A stretch of 64,000 nucleotides of DNA from Ignavibacteria bacterium (GCA_947459425.1 CANHDJ010000003.1:1-64000); one strand, 5' to 3'. Positions 36,549-45,723 are shown, numbered from the stretch's first letter. Notes: generated from the sequence alone by a model not told the origin. Program-made: numbers and translations.

Positions 36549-36589
36549 AAGCCGCTATAAACGGGAATCGTTTGTAGCGGCTTCTTTTT
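36549..36589 (+). terminator. Terminator after polyprenyl synthase
   Basis: AAGCCGCTATAAACG pairs with CGTTTGTAGCGGCTT (15 bp, one G-T) around GGAAT, followed by CTTTTT. It starts 23 bp after the stop and lies between converging transcripts of this gene and ftsK. Confidence 0.88.
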
Positions 36590-36734
36590 GGAGATAGTGC
36601 GCCCCTCCGCGCACATTTTCGTAGCATTGTCTTGACCAAATCACGGTTCTTGTTCAGATTCTCGCTTCTTGTCCAAGCCTCAGCACGAATGAATGATGAG
36701 GGGTTCGATAGGGGTTTTTCGTGTCTTCTCTTGC

Positions 36735-39700
36735 TTACAGCACCGCATTCAAGGCGGATTCACTATCCAAAAGAACCGCTCTGCCTTTGCTGCCGTCCAT
36801 AGCGCCGATAATTCCTGCATCTTCAAGCTGGTCAACAATCCGCGCTGCTCTGCCGTAGCCAATTTTCATGCGGCGTTGCAGAAGCGATGTTGAGCATTGT
36901 TGATGCCGCACCACCAGACGCGCTGCCTCTTCAAACAAGTCATCGCGGCTATCATCTGAGCCGGAGGAACCGCCACGCTGAGTTTTTTCACTCACCGAAG
37001 GCAGCATATAGGGCTGCGAGAAGCCTTGTTGGTCGGAAATATGCTCACAAATGCGCTCTACTTCGTCGGTCGAAAGATACGAATTTTGCAGACGCATCGG
37101 CTTTCCAGCACCGCCTGGCGTAAAGAGCATATCGCCATTGCCCAAAAGATGCTCCGCACCGCTTGAATCCAAGATAGTACGGGAATCAATTTTTGAAGCC
37201 ACTTGATACGCCATTCTCGCGGGGAAATTCGCTTTAATCAAGCCCGTCACCACGTCCACCGATGGGCGCTGCGTTGCAACAATCAAGTGAATACCGACTG
37301 CCCGCGCAAGCTGCGCCAATCGGCAAATCGGCTCTTCCACATCCCGCGAAGCCGTCATCATCAAATCTGCAAGTTCGTCCACAATGACAACGATATACGG
37401 CATTTCGTGATGAATGTAATCGGTGGTGTCTTTGTATTTGCCATCGCGTATTTTTTGGTTGTAATCCACGATATTACGCTGTCCGACCTTTTGCAAAACC
37501 TCGTAACGGCGCGTCATTTCAGCAACAACCGATTTGAGCGCGATAACAGCATTTTGCGGGTCGGTAATAATCTTTTCGTCAATGTCTGGGCAAACAGCAA
37601 GGAAATGATTCGCTAAGGCGCGGTACTGCGTCATTTCCACACGTTTCGGGTCAATAATCACAAATTTCAAATTGCGTGGATGCATTTTGTAAAGCAGCGA
37701 TGCGATAATGGAGTTGATACCAACGCTTTTGCCTGAACCCGTTGCTCCGGCAATAAGCAAATGCGGCATTTTTGCAAGGTCAGCCGTGAAAACGTCGCCA
37801 TGAATCGTTTTGCCAAGTGCAAGCGGAAGGCGTAATTGCGAGTCCTCGAACTCCGCCGAATCCACGATACTGCTGAATCGGACTGCTGTTGCGCGAGCAT
37901 TCGGGATTTCCACTGCCACCGTGCCGCGTCCCGGAACAGGAGCAATGATGCGGATTCCACGCGCCTTGAGTGCCAGAGCCATGTCGTCGGATAAATTTTC
38001 AATTTGTGATACCTTCACGCCCGATGCCGGAACAAATTCATACTGCGTAACCACAGGTCCCGGCGTAACTTGCAGGTTCTCAATTTCAATACGAAATGTC
38101 TTGAGTTTTTCCTGCAAAATTCGTGCGTTGTTTTGCAATTCTTCCTCGCTCACATCATCGCTAATTTCTTGCGGAACAAGCAAATCCAGTGTTGGCGGCG
38201 TGTAGTGAATATCTTCGCGCAAAATCTCGTCATTTTGCGGCATGAACATTGGCTTCGGAATGACGCTTTGCGCATTGGTGCGAATCGTGATCGGAATACT
38301 CGGAACGATGGATGGTGTCGCCGCAAGTATGGGTGCGCTTTCCAGAGCTAACTCATCCTCAAAAGAACGTTCATCGGTGATGAAATTTTCCAGCGATTTC
38401 ATGCTCGCCAAAGCAGCAGCGTTATCACCTGTAGCTTGCTTTGAAGCGGCTTGCAGCAAGGTGGCTTCTTCTAATGCCAGTTTCTCGACGGCAAGTTTTT
38501 CCAATGCTGCTTTTTCCATGACCTCTTGCACGATGCGCCCGGCGACTTCGGTTGCGATTTGTGTAGCAATTTCCTCTGCCACTTGTCCGGCGACTAAACC
38601 CGCCAAATGCTCAGTATTGCGGCGATGGACGGTTAATTCTTCTTCGCTAAAAGCAAGACTTGGTGCGGCTTGCGGACTGGTAATGGTTTCGGCGGAAAAA
38701 GATTCCTGCTTGGGAAGCCCGTAGAATGGCGTTTCCGGTGCATTTTCCTTCAGTTCATCGTTTTTTTTTGAGAGGTCGTTTTCTGCTTTTGGTGTTTCGA
38801 CAAACGTGATAGATGCTTGCGCCGGATAGGAAAACCCTTGCGCAAAAACCGTTGTTTGTGGTGTACTGACGCTCATGCTGGGCGTATTGGAAATGCCGAT
38901 ATTCACGCGCTTTTCCATCGGAGCAGGTGCAGTTGGAGCAGAGGCAACCGAAGCAGGCGTAGTGCTGGGTGCAGCAACAATCGGTGATGCAACAACAGGC
39001 GTAGCGGTAGCAGGAGCAGGTGCAACGGAAACATCCTCAATCGGAGCCGCAGCAGCGCTCAAAACACTTGTTTCTTCGGCAAGTGAGGGATGGAAAGCGC
39101 TCTGGACGGTATTTGTTTCAGCGAGAGTATTGCCATCGGCATATTTGCTAATAAGGTCGCGGCGAAGCGAGGAAACATCGGGGCTTTGGGCAGCGCGGCG
39201 CATGATTCGTGCGGGTTCGTCGGCATCGGCAAAAGTGCTTTGTCGGTTGATATTTTGTACACGGGCGCTTAAAACCTCATCGTCAGCAACGGTTGTCTGT
39301 GGAGATTTTCCGGGTTCACTGGCGCTTGGCATATCTACATGATAATCATCGTAATCTTTTGCAGAAAGAATTTCTTCGGTGAATTTTTCAGCCATAGAAG
39401 CCGCATCATTACTTGTATTGTCGGCTTTGTTGGTGAATGCTTGTTCTTCCTGAACGGCATCGGTGATATGGGATTTCGTCGTTGTTTTCAGTTTGGAAAG
39501 CCGCGCCTTTTCTGCTTTGAAGCGGGTAATACTTTTTTCAATATTCAAATCCAGTGCCACAAAAATCGTCGCAACAAGACCTATCGTCAGAACAATAAAC
39601 GCGCCGACCGTACCAATAATTTGCCACAACATTCGTGCGATAAACTGCCCAACTGAGCCGCTCCATTCCGGACGCATCGGCGGCATCCATGGTACAAGCT

Positions 39701-40391
39701 GCAAGACACCGGCAAAGCTGGCAATCAAGGCAGCACCCACCAAAACAAGTGATGTACCTAGTAATAAGCGGTCAGAAATTTTTTCACGCAAAAGCGCCAC
39801 CGCCCAAACGAGCATCATTGCGGGAAACAGCAAGGCAGCATAACCAACGGTATAGTTGTAGATTACGTGTGCAACCGTCGCACCGACGTAGCCAAGCCAG
39901 TTCTGTACGACATACTCTGCCTGCGCGTCTGTGCCTTGCGGTGTTGTAGCTGGGGCAGTGCGCGAGGTTGTTTGCGGCGTGGCAACGGTTTGGGATTGTT
40001 CGGAAGAAAGCGAAACGTGAGCATTAGCGCGGTCTGCGGGATTGTACGATACCAATGCCAGCAACAGGGCAATACCGCACAGCGCTAAGACCGCAGCACC
40101 GATTTCACGGCGATAGGTGCGGCAAAATGCGAGGACAGCGTGAATTTGTTCGCTAGAAAGAGGTGATTTCTGCGGTGTTTTCCCGGAGGATTTTGGCGAA
40201 GACGCTTGTTTTGGAGCGCTTTTGGGCGCATCGCTGGAGGGCTTTGCCTTCTGCTGTTTCTCCTGCGGTTTTTTTGCGGCTGGAGCGCCTGAATTTGCAC
40301 CATGTTGTGGCGTGAATCCAAGCGGAAGCCCCGTATTTCCATTGCGGGATACGGTGTTTGTACCAAATGAGTCGCGTGATGTAATGTTCAT
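36735..40391 (-). CDS. ftsK: DNA translocase FtsK/SpoIIIE
   Basis: Septum-located ATP-driven DNA pump that clears and resolves chromosomes at division. It is 1218 aa. A Lys/Pro/Ser-rich cytoplasmic head (1-85) is followed by four TM helices (about 95-290) and a very long Ala/Thr/Pro/Glu-rich linker (about 310-720). The motor has Walker A GATGSGKS (about 885) and Walker B YIVVIVDELADLMM, with the RecA-like ATQRPSVDVVTGLIKANFPARM. The C-terminal gamma winged helix (QCSTSLLQRRMKIGYGRAARIVDQLE) reads KOPS-type sequences. All parts are present, so it is a full-length FtsK. It is transcribed toward the polyprenyl synthase with no obvious operon partner. Confidence 0.97.
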   Translation of the reverse strand: MNITSRDSFGTNTVSRNGNTGLPLGFTPQHGANSGAPAAKKPQEKQQKAKPSSDAPKSAPKQASSPKSSGKTPQKSPLSSEQIHAVLAFCRTYRREIGAAVLALCGIALLLALVSYNPADRANAHVSLSSEQSQTVATPQTTSRTAPATTPQGTDAQAEYVVQNWLGYVGATVAHVIYNYTVGYAALLFPAMMLVWAVALLREKISDRLLLGTSLVLVGAALIASFAGVLQLVPWMPPMRPEWSGSVGQFIARMLWQIIGTVGAFIVLTIGLVATIFVALDLNIEKSITRFKAEKARLSKLKTTTKSHITDAVQEEQAFTNKADNTSNDAASMAEKFTEEILSAKDYDDYHVDMPSASEPGKSPQTTVADDEVLSARVQNINRQSTFADADEPARIMRRAAQSPDVSSLRRDLISKYADGNTLAETNTVQSAFHPSLAEETSVLSAAAAPIEDVSVAPAPATATPVVASPIVAAPSTTPASVASAPTAPAPMEKRVNIGISNTPSMSVSTPQTTVFAQGFSYPAQASITFVETPKAENDLSKKNDELKENAPETPFYGLPKQESFSAETITSPQAAPSLAFSEEELTVHRRNTEHLAGLVAGQVAEEIATQIATEVAGRIVQEVMEKAALEKLAVEKLALEEATLLQAASKQATGDNAAALASMKSLENFITDERSFEDELALESAPILAATPSIVPSIPITIRTNAQSVIPKPMFMPQNDEILREDIHYTPPTLDLLVPQEISDDVSEEELQNNARILQEKLKTFRIEIENLQVTPGPVVTQYEFVPASGVKVSQIENLSDDMALALKARGIRIIAPVPGRGTVAVEIPNARATAVRFSSIVDSAEFEDSQLRLPLALGKTIHGDVFTADLAKMPHLLIAGATGSGKSVGINSIIASLLYKMHPRNLKFVIIDPKRVEMTQYRALANHFLAVCPDIDEKIITDPQNAVIALKSVVAEMTRRYEVLQKVGQRNIVDYNQKIRDGKYKDTTDYIHHEMPYIVVIVDELADLMMTASRDVEEPICRLAQLARAVGIHLIVATQRPSVDVVTGLIKANFPARMAYQVASKIDSRTILDSSGAEHLLGNGDMLFTPGGAGKPMRLQNSYLSTDEVERICEHISDQQGFSQPYMLPSVSEKTQRGGSSGSDDSRDDLFEEAARLVVRHQQCSTSLLQRRMKIGYGRAARIVDQLEDAGIIGAMDGSKGRAVLLDSESALNAVL

Positions 40392-40701
40392 TGATAGCCT
40401 CTATTATGCTGGAAGTTTGCTCCAAAATCAGAGAGAATAATTACTTGGAAGCAAATTGCTCGAAAAGAAGATACTTCATTGAGTAAGTAAAAAGAGAAGA
40501 AGCAAATAGTGTGCCAGTGTTTTTGCCAGCGACGAAACGTGAAAGCCCAAATAACGAAGCAAGGGTTAATATCACCAATCGGAAACTCTCAACACGAAAT
40601 AAGTTTCTGTGTGTAACTTTTTCTTGCTCGTGTCGTACAATTATGCTAATTTGGAAACTCAATAAACATTTTTCGTTTCCCACTGACAAAACACCGCCAC
40701 T
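40392..40701. other. Divergent intergenic region between ftsK and tetR
   Basis: 310 bases with no convincing gene (the 82-aa minus ORF at 40441-40689 and the plus ORF at 40511 lack family features). It should carry the ftsK promoter and the promoter/operator of the TetR-efflux operon. The AT-rich part 40620-40690 includes TTTTTCTTG and TAATTTGG, an imperfect match to the TTG/TAnnTTTG pair. I could not find a clear long palindrome that would mark a TetR operator. Confidence 0.45.
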
Positions 40702-41391
40702 GTGGAAGTAGAAGTAAAATCCAAGATCGTCAATGCCTCACGCGAACTCTTCTTTGAATTTGGACCTTCGCGGGTAAAGATGGAAGAAATCGCTGAAAAA
40801 TTGGCAATGAGCAAAAAAACGCTCTACAAACATTTTGATAGCAAGGACGACGTTTTGTCTGCAGTGCTGAACGATACGCATTGCCGAATCGAAGACCTTA
40901 TGCAAGGGTTTAAGCACTCTATGACGGCTTCGACCGATGAAGGATTTTTGCAGAACCTCTCTGATGCGGGCAAGCAAATGGCTGACCATCTCAACACGGT
41001 CTGGCAATCGCCCTTCCTGAAGGATATTCAACGCTCGTACCCCGAATATTGGCAGGAGTTTACCGTGCGCCGCCGCAACTCAATTTTGGGAATGTTTCAG
41101 ATTATTTGCGAAGAGGGAAAAAAACGCGGTGTCCTCAGAAGCGAACTCAATTACGAACTCTTTACGCTGATGTATCTCGCTTGCATCGAAAACGTCATGC
41201 ACCCAACCGTTATGAATGACCTGCAAATGAGCGGTGGAGCGGTTTTTCAGATGATGATGGCAATCATTTTTGGTGGCGTGATGACCGACAAAGGGCGCGA
41301 AATAAGCACACAATTCGATCACTATTGGCTGGCGGGAAGCCAAATGACGAACCTCTATCCAAACGGTTCACGGGCGCATTTGCCCAATTAA
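40702..41391 (+). CDS. TetR/AcrR-family repressor of the efflux operon
   Basis: 229 aa starting at GTG (40702). The N-terminal HTH is FGPSRVKMEEIAEKLAMSKKTLYKHFDSKDDVL (about 20-52 in pieces), a standard TetR DNA-binding domain. The C-terminal ligand domain is helical with no named subfamily recognised. It is the first gene before tolC, with about 100 bp to the tolC ATG. By analogy with AcrR it would repress the operon until a toxic ligand binds. No operator palindrome was identified. Confidence 0.9.
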   Translation: MEVEVKSKIVNASRELFFEFGPSRVKMEEIAEKLAMSKKTLYKHFDSKDDVLSAVLNDTHCRIEDLMQGFKHSMTASTDEGFLQNLSDAGKQMADHLNTVWQSPFLKDIQRSYPEYWQEFTVRRRNSILGMFQIICEEGKKRGVLRSELNYELFTLMYLACIENVMHPTVMNDLQMSGGAVFQMMMAIIFGGVMTDKGREISTQFDHYWLAGSQMTNLYPNGSRAHLPN

Positions 41392-41492
41392 GACTCAATT
41401 TTTCCCGTTTCGCCGAATCAAAATTTTTTACGCACGGGATTCCTCCCAATTTGCATCAACGACGATATTCTTTCCTTTTTTTACTCTTTGTT

Positions 41493-42998
41493 ATGAAAAC
41501 GATTTTTGTTTCTTTTGTTCTCGTTGCGGCTGCCGCTATATGCCCATTAAACCTTGCCTCGCAGACCTCAACAACCCCCGTCAATGCCAACAGTCAATCC
41601 GCCGCCAAACTCCGCCTGACACTTGAAGAAGCCGTCAAAATGGGCATGGGATACAGCAAAATGCTTCACTCCTCGCAAATGAAAGTCCAAGTTGCCGAAG
41701 CAAAAGTTGGCGAATCCAATGCAGCAATGCTCCCGTCGCTTGGCGTTTCGGCAAGCTATGCACGATTGAGTGATATTCCTGCTGACCGCCAATTTCGCTT
41801 TCAACTTGATGCTTCTTCATTCTTTGACTTTACAAAAGTTGACCCCGCTATTGCTGCTGATCCTACTGTACGCAGGGTTTTTCAAGCTATCGGCCAAGCA
41901 ACCGCACCAACGCCGCCTGTTCCGGGCGAAACGCCACCACCTGCGTTCCCAATTGTCCTGGACAATTATTCTTTCCAAGCAAACGTCACTTATCCTGTTT
42001 TCACGGGTTTCCGTCTGGAAGCTGCAAAAGCTGCGGCTGAATATAATGCGCAAGCTGCTTCGCAAGACCTTGTGAAAGACCGCATTGAAACAGAGTTTTC
42101 GATTAAAAATGCATATTGGTCACTCTACAAAGTGCGCCAACTGCAAAAACTGACCGCAGAGACGATTGAGCAAGTAACAGCAAGGCTTGGCGATGCGCAA
42201 AATCTTCTCAAAAGTGGGCTTTTGACCACCAATGATGTGCTGCGTTTGCAACTGCAATTATCAAATGCAAAAATTACGAATATTGATGCAAACAACGCCG
42301 TCCGCCTCAGTGCTGTCGCACTTAACAACACGCTTGGTCTGCCGCTTGGCACAGAAATCGAACTTGCTTCTGCGATTGACTACAAACCCACGGACGTTCC
42401 CGATTATGAAAAAGCGATTCAGCGCTCGTTGGATACTCGTGCAGAGGTGAGTGGTACGCTCCTCCGTATCAAAGCTGGTGAAGAGGGTGTCAGGGCAGCG
42501 CGAGGCGGGTATTTGCCAACGGTCGCCATTTCCGGTAGCGCACTTGAAGCGAATCCCAATCAGCGTTTTGTTGGTCGTCCGGCAGAATTTAACTTCTCAT
42601 GGCAACTCGCTGCACAGCTTTCATGGACGGTCTGGAACTGGAACACCACTGGCTATCAAGTCGCACAAGCCGAGGCGCAAGTCGCACAAGCCGAAGATGC
42701 ACTTTCGATGCTCAAAGACGGCATCAAACTTGAGGTCACGCAAAACTATCTTACGCTTCAACAAGCCCGTGAAAAGGTCGCTGTGGCGCAACAAGGCGTA
42801 GAACAAGCAAATGAAAATTACCGTATTACCAACGAAAAATTCAAAAAAGGTCTCGCGCTTACGTCGGATTTGACCGATGCGGAAACCTTTCAACTGCAAG
42901 CAAAAGTGAATTACGTTTCGTCGGTTGTTGACTACGAAATCTCGCAAGCCCGCTTGCTCAAAAGCATTGGCGACACGCCCGCAATGACGGGAAAGTAA
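41493..42998 (+). CDS. TolC-family outer membrane efflux channel
   Basis: Outer-membrane exit duct of the tripartite pump. The track start at 41325 overlaps tetR; the ATG at 41493 gives a signal peptide (MKTIFVSFVLVAAAAICPLNLAS) and 501 aa. Two OEP repeats of coiled-coil hairpins are visible (LTLEEAVKMGMGYSKMLHSS start; TEFSIKNAYWSLYKVRQLQKL; and in the second half LEVTQNYLTLQQAREKV, AEDALSMLKDGIK). A Pro-rich inter-strand loop occurs near residue 150 (PTPPVPGETPPP). It is the first structural gene of the RND operon. Confidence 0.93.
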   Translation: MKTIFVSFVLVAAAAICPLNLASQTSTTPVNANSQSAAKLRLTLEEAVKMGMGYSKMLHSSQMKVQVAEAKVGESNAAMLPSLGVSASYARLSDIPADRQFRFQLDASSFFDFTKVDPAIAADPTVRRVFQAIGQATAPTPPVPGETPPPAFPIVLDNYSFQANVTYPVFTGFRLEAAKAAAEYNAQAASQDLVKDRIETEFSIKNAYWSLYKVRQLQKLTAETIEQVTARLGDAQNLLKSGLLTTNDVLRLQLQLSNAKITNIDANNAVRLSAVALNNTLGLPLGTEIELASAIDYKPTDVPDYEKAIQRSLDTRAEVSGTLLRIKAGEEGVRAARGGYLPTVAISGSALEANPNQRFVGRPAEFNFSWQLAAQLSWTVWNWNTTGYQVAQAEAQVAQAEDALSMLKDGIKLEVTQNYLTLQQAREKVAVAQQGVEQANENYRITNEKFKKGLALTSDLTDAETFQLQAKVNYVSSVVDYEISQARLLKSIGDTPAMTGK

Positions 42999-43034
42999 AA
43001 GAAATGTAAACGCATTGTCATCAAGGAAACTATT

Positions 43035-43340
43035 ATGCAAACCGCATATCCACACATTGTTCGCACCGAAGGCACTTGCGGCGGCAGACCGCGTATAGAC
43101 GGGTCGCGCATTGAGGTTCGTCATATTGCGGAACTGCTGCAACAAGGCGGTGAAATTGCGGATATGGCAGCCGCATACCCGCATATTCAACCTGTCAAAA
43201 TCTATGCTGCTTTGGCGTATTATTTTGACAATAAAGCAGAAATTGACGAATACATTGAAGCGGAAAATCGCGCTTGGGAGGAAGGATATGCAGCCGAACA
43301 GGAACGAAATAAGCAAGCCCAACTGGAAATGATTGCATGA
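43035..43340 (+). CDS. DUF433-family antitoxin-like protein
   Basis: 101 aa. It shows the DUF433 pattern: an N-terminal H/P-rich strand, then GGRPRIDGSRIEVRHIAELLQQGGEIADMAAAYPHIQPVKIYAALAYYFDNKAEID in overlapping blocks, a compact HTH resembling the VapB45 antitoxins. AAGGAAA lies about 8 nt before the ATG. The stop overlaps the next gene's start by 4 bp (ATGA), the usual arrangement for a coupled antitoxin-toxin pair. It lies 36 bp after tolC, inside the efflux operon. The acidic, charged C-terminus (ENRAWEEGYAAEQERNKQ) could be the toxin-contact tail. Function as antitoxin is inferred from family and partner. Confidence 0.88.
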   Translation: MQTAYPHIVRTEGTCGGRPRIDGSRIEVRHIAELLQQGGEIADMAAAYPHIQPVKIYAALAYYFDNKAEIDEYIEAENRAWEEGYAAEQERNKQAQLEMIA

Positions 43341-43675
43341 GGACAAAATTACTTATGGACGAACACGTCCAGTCTGCCGTCACCTCAGGTTTACGCTTAC
43401 TTGGGTTCGATGTTATAACGGCTCAGGAGATTGGGCTGACAAGTCAGGATGACGACATCGTTTTAGAATATGCCGCAAAGCATAACCGCGCAGTATTTAC
43501 AGTGAATAAGCGAGATTTTATCGTTTTACACAACGAATATATTCTGACAGGTCGCACACATGGGGGCATTCTCGTCATGAAAAGTTGCGACACACGAGAA
43601 ACTATCCGACGCATCCGCATTTTTGCAGCACAGCATCAGTTCGATGATCTATCAAATCAACTTTGTCACTTATAA
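43337..43675 (+). CDS. DUF5615 PIN-like toxin
   Basis: 112 aa of the DUF5615/PIN-like (VapC45/Mut7-C-related) family, predicted metal-dependent ribonucleases. Early acid in LLMDEHV, an acidic patch SQDDDIVLEYA, and the typical strand-turn AVFTVNKRDFIVLH with its Asp fit the PIN catalytic acids. It starts within the DUF433 stop codon (ATGA). It is followed 39 bp later by the periplasmic adaptor gene with its own Shine-Dalgarno sequence. The pair would be transcribed with the efflux genes unless it has an internal promoter. Confidence 0.88.
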   Translation: MRTKLLMDEHVQSAVTSGLRLLGFDVITAQEIGLTSQDDDIVLEYAAKHNRAVFTVNKRDFIVLHNEYILTGRTHGGILVMKSCDTRETIRRIRIFAAQHQFDDLSNQLCHL

Positions 43676-43714
43676 ATATTTATCACTCATCGTAATCTTT
43701 TAAGGAAAACCGCC

Positions 43715-44773
43715 ATGAAAGGCAAAATTATTGGTACCGCCCTCACAGTCGTAGCACTGGGCTTGATTGTCATGACGCTGATGAACAATAAAGCGAAAAG
43801 CGACGCAAAAGCGCAACAAAGCGAACTTTCGACGACACTGCCCGTAACGGTGCAGGCAGTCGGCTATACACAATTACAAGAAGACCTGACGCTTGTCGGG
43901 ACGGTGCTTGCTAATAACGATGTAACGGTGATTTCCGAAACATCGGGGCGCATCAAATCGGTCAATGTCAAGATTGGCGACAACGTGAGCGCTGGAACCG
44001 TGCTGGTCGCGGTGGACGACGAACTCCGCCAAGCGGGTTTGCTTTCGGCACAAGCAAATTACGACAAATCCAAAGCCGAATTTGACCGTATCGAAGCACT
44101 GGTGAAAGAAAATGCTGTCACGGCAGCACAAATGGACGGTGTTCGTTTGGGCTTGAAATCTGCCGAGGCGCAGCTTATCACGGCTCGCCGCCAAGCAAAA
44201 GACACCCGCGTAACCTCGCCAATTTCGGGGCAAGTAACGGCGCGCCCGGTGGACTTGGGCGCACAGTTGAATGTTGGCTCACCAGTGGCAACGATTGTGG
44301 ATATTTCTAAATTAAAGGTCAAAGTGAATGTTGCTGAAGCAGAAGTTTTCAAAATGAAAAACGGCGACAAAGTGAACATCACGACCGAGGTATATCCAAA
44401 CACCATCTTTGAAGGGCGTGTCAGCTCTATTTCCGCGAAAGGCGACGAAGCGCACACCTATCCTGTCGAAATCGCATTGGCAAATAGTAAAACCACCCCG
44501 CTCCGCGCAGGAATGTTTGCCCGTGCGACGTTTGTTTCTGTCAAGCGTGATAAGTTTTTGGCAATTCCCCGCGAAGCACTCGTCGGCAGCGTGAAAGATG
44601 CTCATGTGTACGTCGTGGAAAACGGCTCTACGGCTCGTTTGCGCACGGTCAGCGTTGGTGCGGAGGCGGATGGCAAATTGGCGATTGTGCAGGGCTTGAA
44701 AGACGGCGAAAGTATTGTTGTTAATGGGCAGAATAACTTGAAAGATGGCGCAAGCGTGGCTGTTGTGAAGTAA
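43715..44773 (+). CDS. RND efflux periplasmic adaptor (HlyD/AcrA family)
   Basis: Links the inner-membrane pump to TolC. It is 352 aa with a single N-terminal hydrophobic segment (IIGTALTVVALGLIVMTLM) and no lipobox, so it is anchored by one TM. The lipoyl-like half VTVISETSGRIKSVNVKIGDNV is followed by an alpha-hairpin about 115-165 (LLSAQANYDKSKAEFDRIEALVKENAVTAA). The lipoyl return RVTSPISGQV appears here as VTSPISGQVTARPVDLGAQL. A beta-barrel and membrane-proximal domain follow to the end. AAGGA precedes the ATG. The stop overlaps the next small gene's ATG (TAATG). Confidence 0.94.
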   Translation: MKGKIIGTALTVVALGLIVMTLMNNKAKSDAKAQQSELSTTLPVTVQAVGYTQLQEDLTLVGTVLANNDVTVISETSGRIKSVNVKIGDNVSAGTVLVAVDDELRQAGLLSAQANYDKSKAEFDRIEALVKENAVTAAQMDGVRLGLKSAEAQLITARRQAKDTRVTSPISGQVTARPVDLGAQLNVGSPVATIVDISKLKVKVNVAEAEVFKMKNGDKVNITTEVYPNTIFEGRVSSISAKGDEAHTYPVEIALANSKTTPLRAGMFARATFVSVKRDKFLAIPREALVGSVKDAHVYVVENGSTARLRTVSVGAEADGKLAIVQGLKDGESIVVNGQNNLKDGASVAVVK

Positions 44774-45012
44774 TGAATTTTCAAGAACATGACACCGTTG
44801 TCTTGCTAAAAGACACCCTTACAACCCGATACGGAACATCGGAAGAAATTGTGCTACAACGTGGTTCGCTGGGTACAATCGTTGCGCCGATTTTTAACGG
44901 AAGCCATGCACTTGTTGAGTTTGCTGACCGTAGTGGAAAACCCTACGCGATGCCCGAACTGCCTTTAGCAGATATACTTCGCGTCATTGATGAATTAGAA
45001 TTTGCAGCATAG
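44773..45012 (+). CDS. DUF4926-domain small protein
   Basis: 79 aa. It matches the DUF4926 layout: an N-terminal (F..HDTVVLLKDTL) strand, RGSLGTIVAPIFNGSHALVEF as the core SH3-like beta-barrel, and a hydrophobic end PELPLADILRVIDE. Its ATG overlaps the adaptor's TAA by one base, so it is translationally coupled to the pump gene. It is followed 11 bp later by a HEPN gene. DUF4926 proteins are small, poorly characterised and often next to toxin-like genes. An antitoxin or sensor part is possible but not shown. Confidence 0.85.
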   Translation: MNFQEHDTVVLLKDTLTTRYGTSEEIVLQRGSLGTIVAPIFNGSHALVEFADRSGKPYAMPELPLADILRVIDELEFAA

Positions 45013-45023
45013 ATTGGAATGGA

Positions 45024-45395
45024 ATGATACCTGAACTCCTCGCAAAATCTCAAGAAAACCTCAAGTCCGCAGAACTTTCGTTTGAGGGCGAATGTTACAA
45101 TGCTTCAGCGAATCGTGCGTATTATGCCGCGATTCATGCAGCCGCCGCAGCGATATTTCATGCGGGATTGAATGTAGAGATTGACCATCGGAAAATAAAA
45201 TCGGTGTTCTCGGCGACACTGGTTAATGCTCGTAAATCGTATCCTTCTCGGATGAAAGACGATCTTAATCAATTCCAACAACTTCGCAATACCGCTGATT
45301 ACAAAATCATTCATGTCGGCAAAAAGAAAGCAGCAGAACAGCTCTCGCATGCAAAAAAATTTGTTTCCATTATCGCTGAAAGGATACAACCATGA
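45024..45395 (+). CDS. HEPN-domain protein (COG1895-type)
   Basis: 123 aa all-helical HEPN domain. The signature YNASANRAYYAAIHAA gives Arg31 and His38 (R-x6-H), the residues that form the composite RNase site in many HEPN toxins. The family's second landmark QLRNTADYKI appears near residue 93. Canonical partners are MNT nucleotidyltransferases, which are absent here. Instead it sits between a DUF4926 gene and an unrecognised 89-aa gene whose start overlaps its stop (ATGA). RNase activity is predicted from the motif only. Confidence 0.88.
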   Translation: MIPELLAKSQENLKSAELSFEGECYNASANRAYYAAIHAAAAAIFHAGLNVEIDHRKIKSVFSATLVNARKSYPSRMKDDLNQFQQLRNTADYKIIHVGKKKAAEQLSHAKKFVSIIAERIQP

Positions 45396-45661
45396 GCAGA
45401 AAAATAAGCACACGTCGCCAACAGCTTGCAAACGAGATATTCTCGGCACTTCAGGCGCAATACCCCGAAATTTCTTTGATTCAAATTCGGCGAAGCCCTG
45501 AGCATCCCGATGATACCTGGATTGACGTTCTTGCCCCTATGGACGAAGACCGCGAAATGGCTATGAATGCTTACGCTGCGCAACTTGAGAGCAACATTCT
45601 TGTCGAGTATAATTATCATTTTTCTACATTGTCGCAAAATCCCACACTTGTAGAAGTATAA
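45392..45661 (+). CDS. Unrecognised 89-aa protein coupled to HEPN gene
   Basis: 89 aa, overlapping the HEPN stop by 4 bp. It is mixed alpha/beta with a basic N-terminus (SRKISTRRQQLANEIFSAL), a strand-rich middle (SLIQIRRSPEHPDDTWIDVL) and an acidic helix (PMDEDREMAMNAYAAQL). It ends with SNILVEYNYHFSTLSQNP. I recognise no family. It has the size, charge balance and coupling expected of a HEPN antitoxin or regulator, but this is inferred only from position. The next gene is the RND pump 62 bp downstream with an AGAGGA site. Confidence 0.8.
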   Translation: MSRKISTRRQQLANEIFSALQAQYPEISLIQIRRSPEHPDDTWIDVLAPMDEDREMAMNAYAAQLESNILVEYNYHFSTLSQNPTLVEV

Positions 45662-45723
45662 AAATTCCCAAACCCGCATAAAATCTACCACTCAAACTTC
45701 ACCCCTTCAAAGAGGAAATCGTC

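Noticed and set aside
40441-40689. 82-aa minus ORF between ftsK and tetR
   Set aside because: No Shine-Dalgarno, no motif, and it fills what should be a divergent promoter region.
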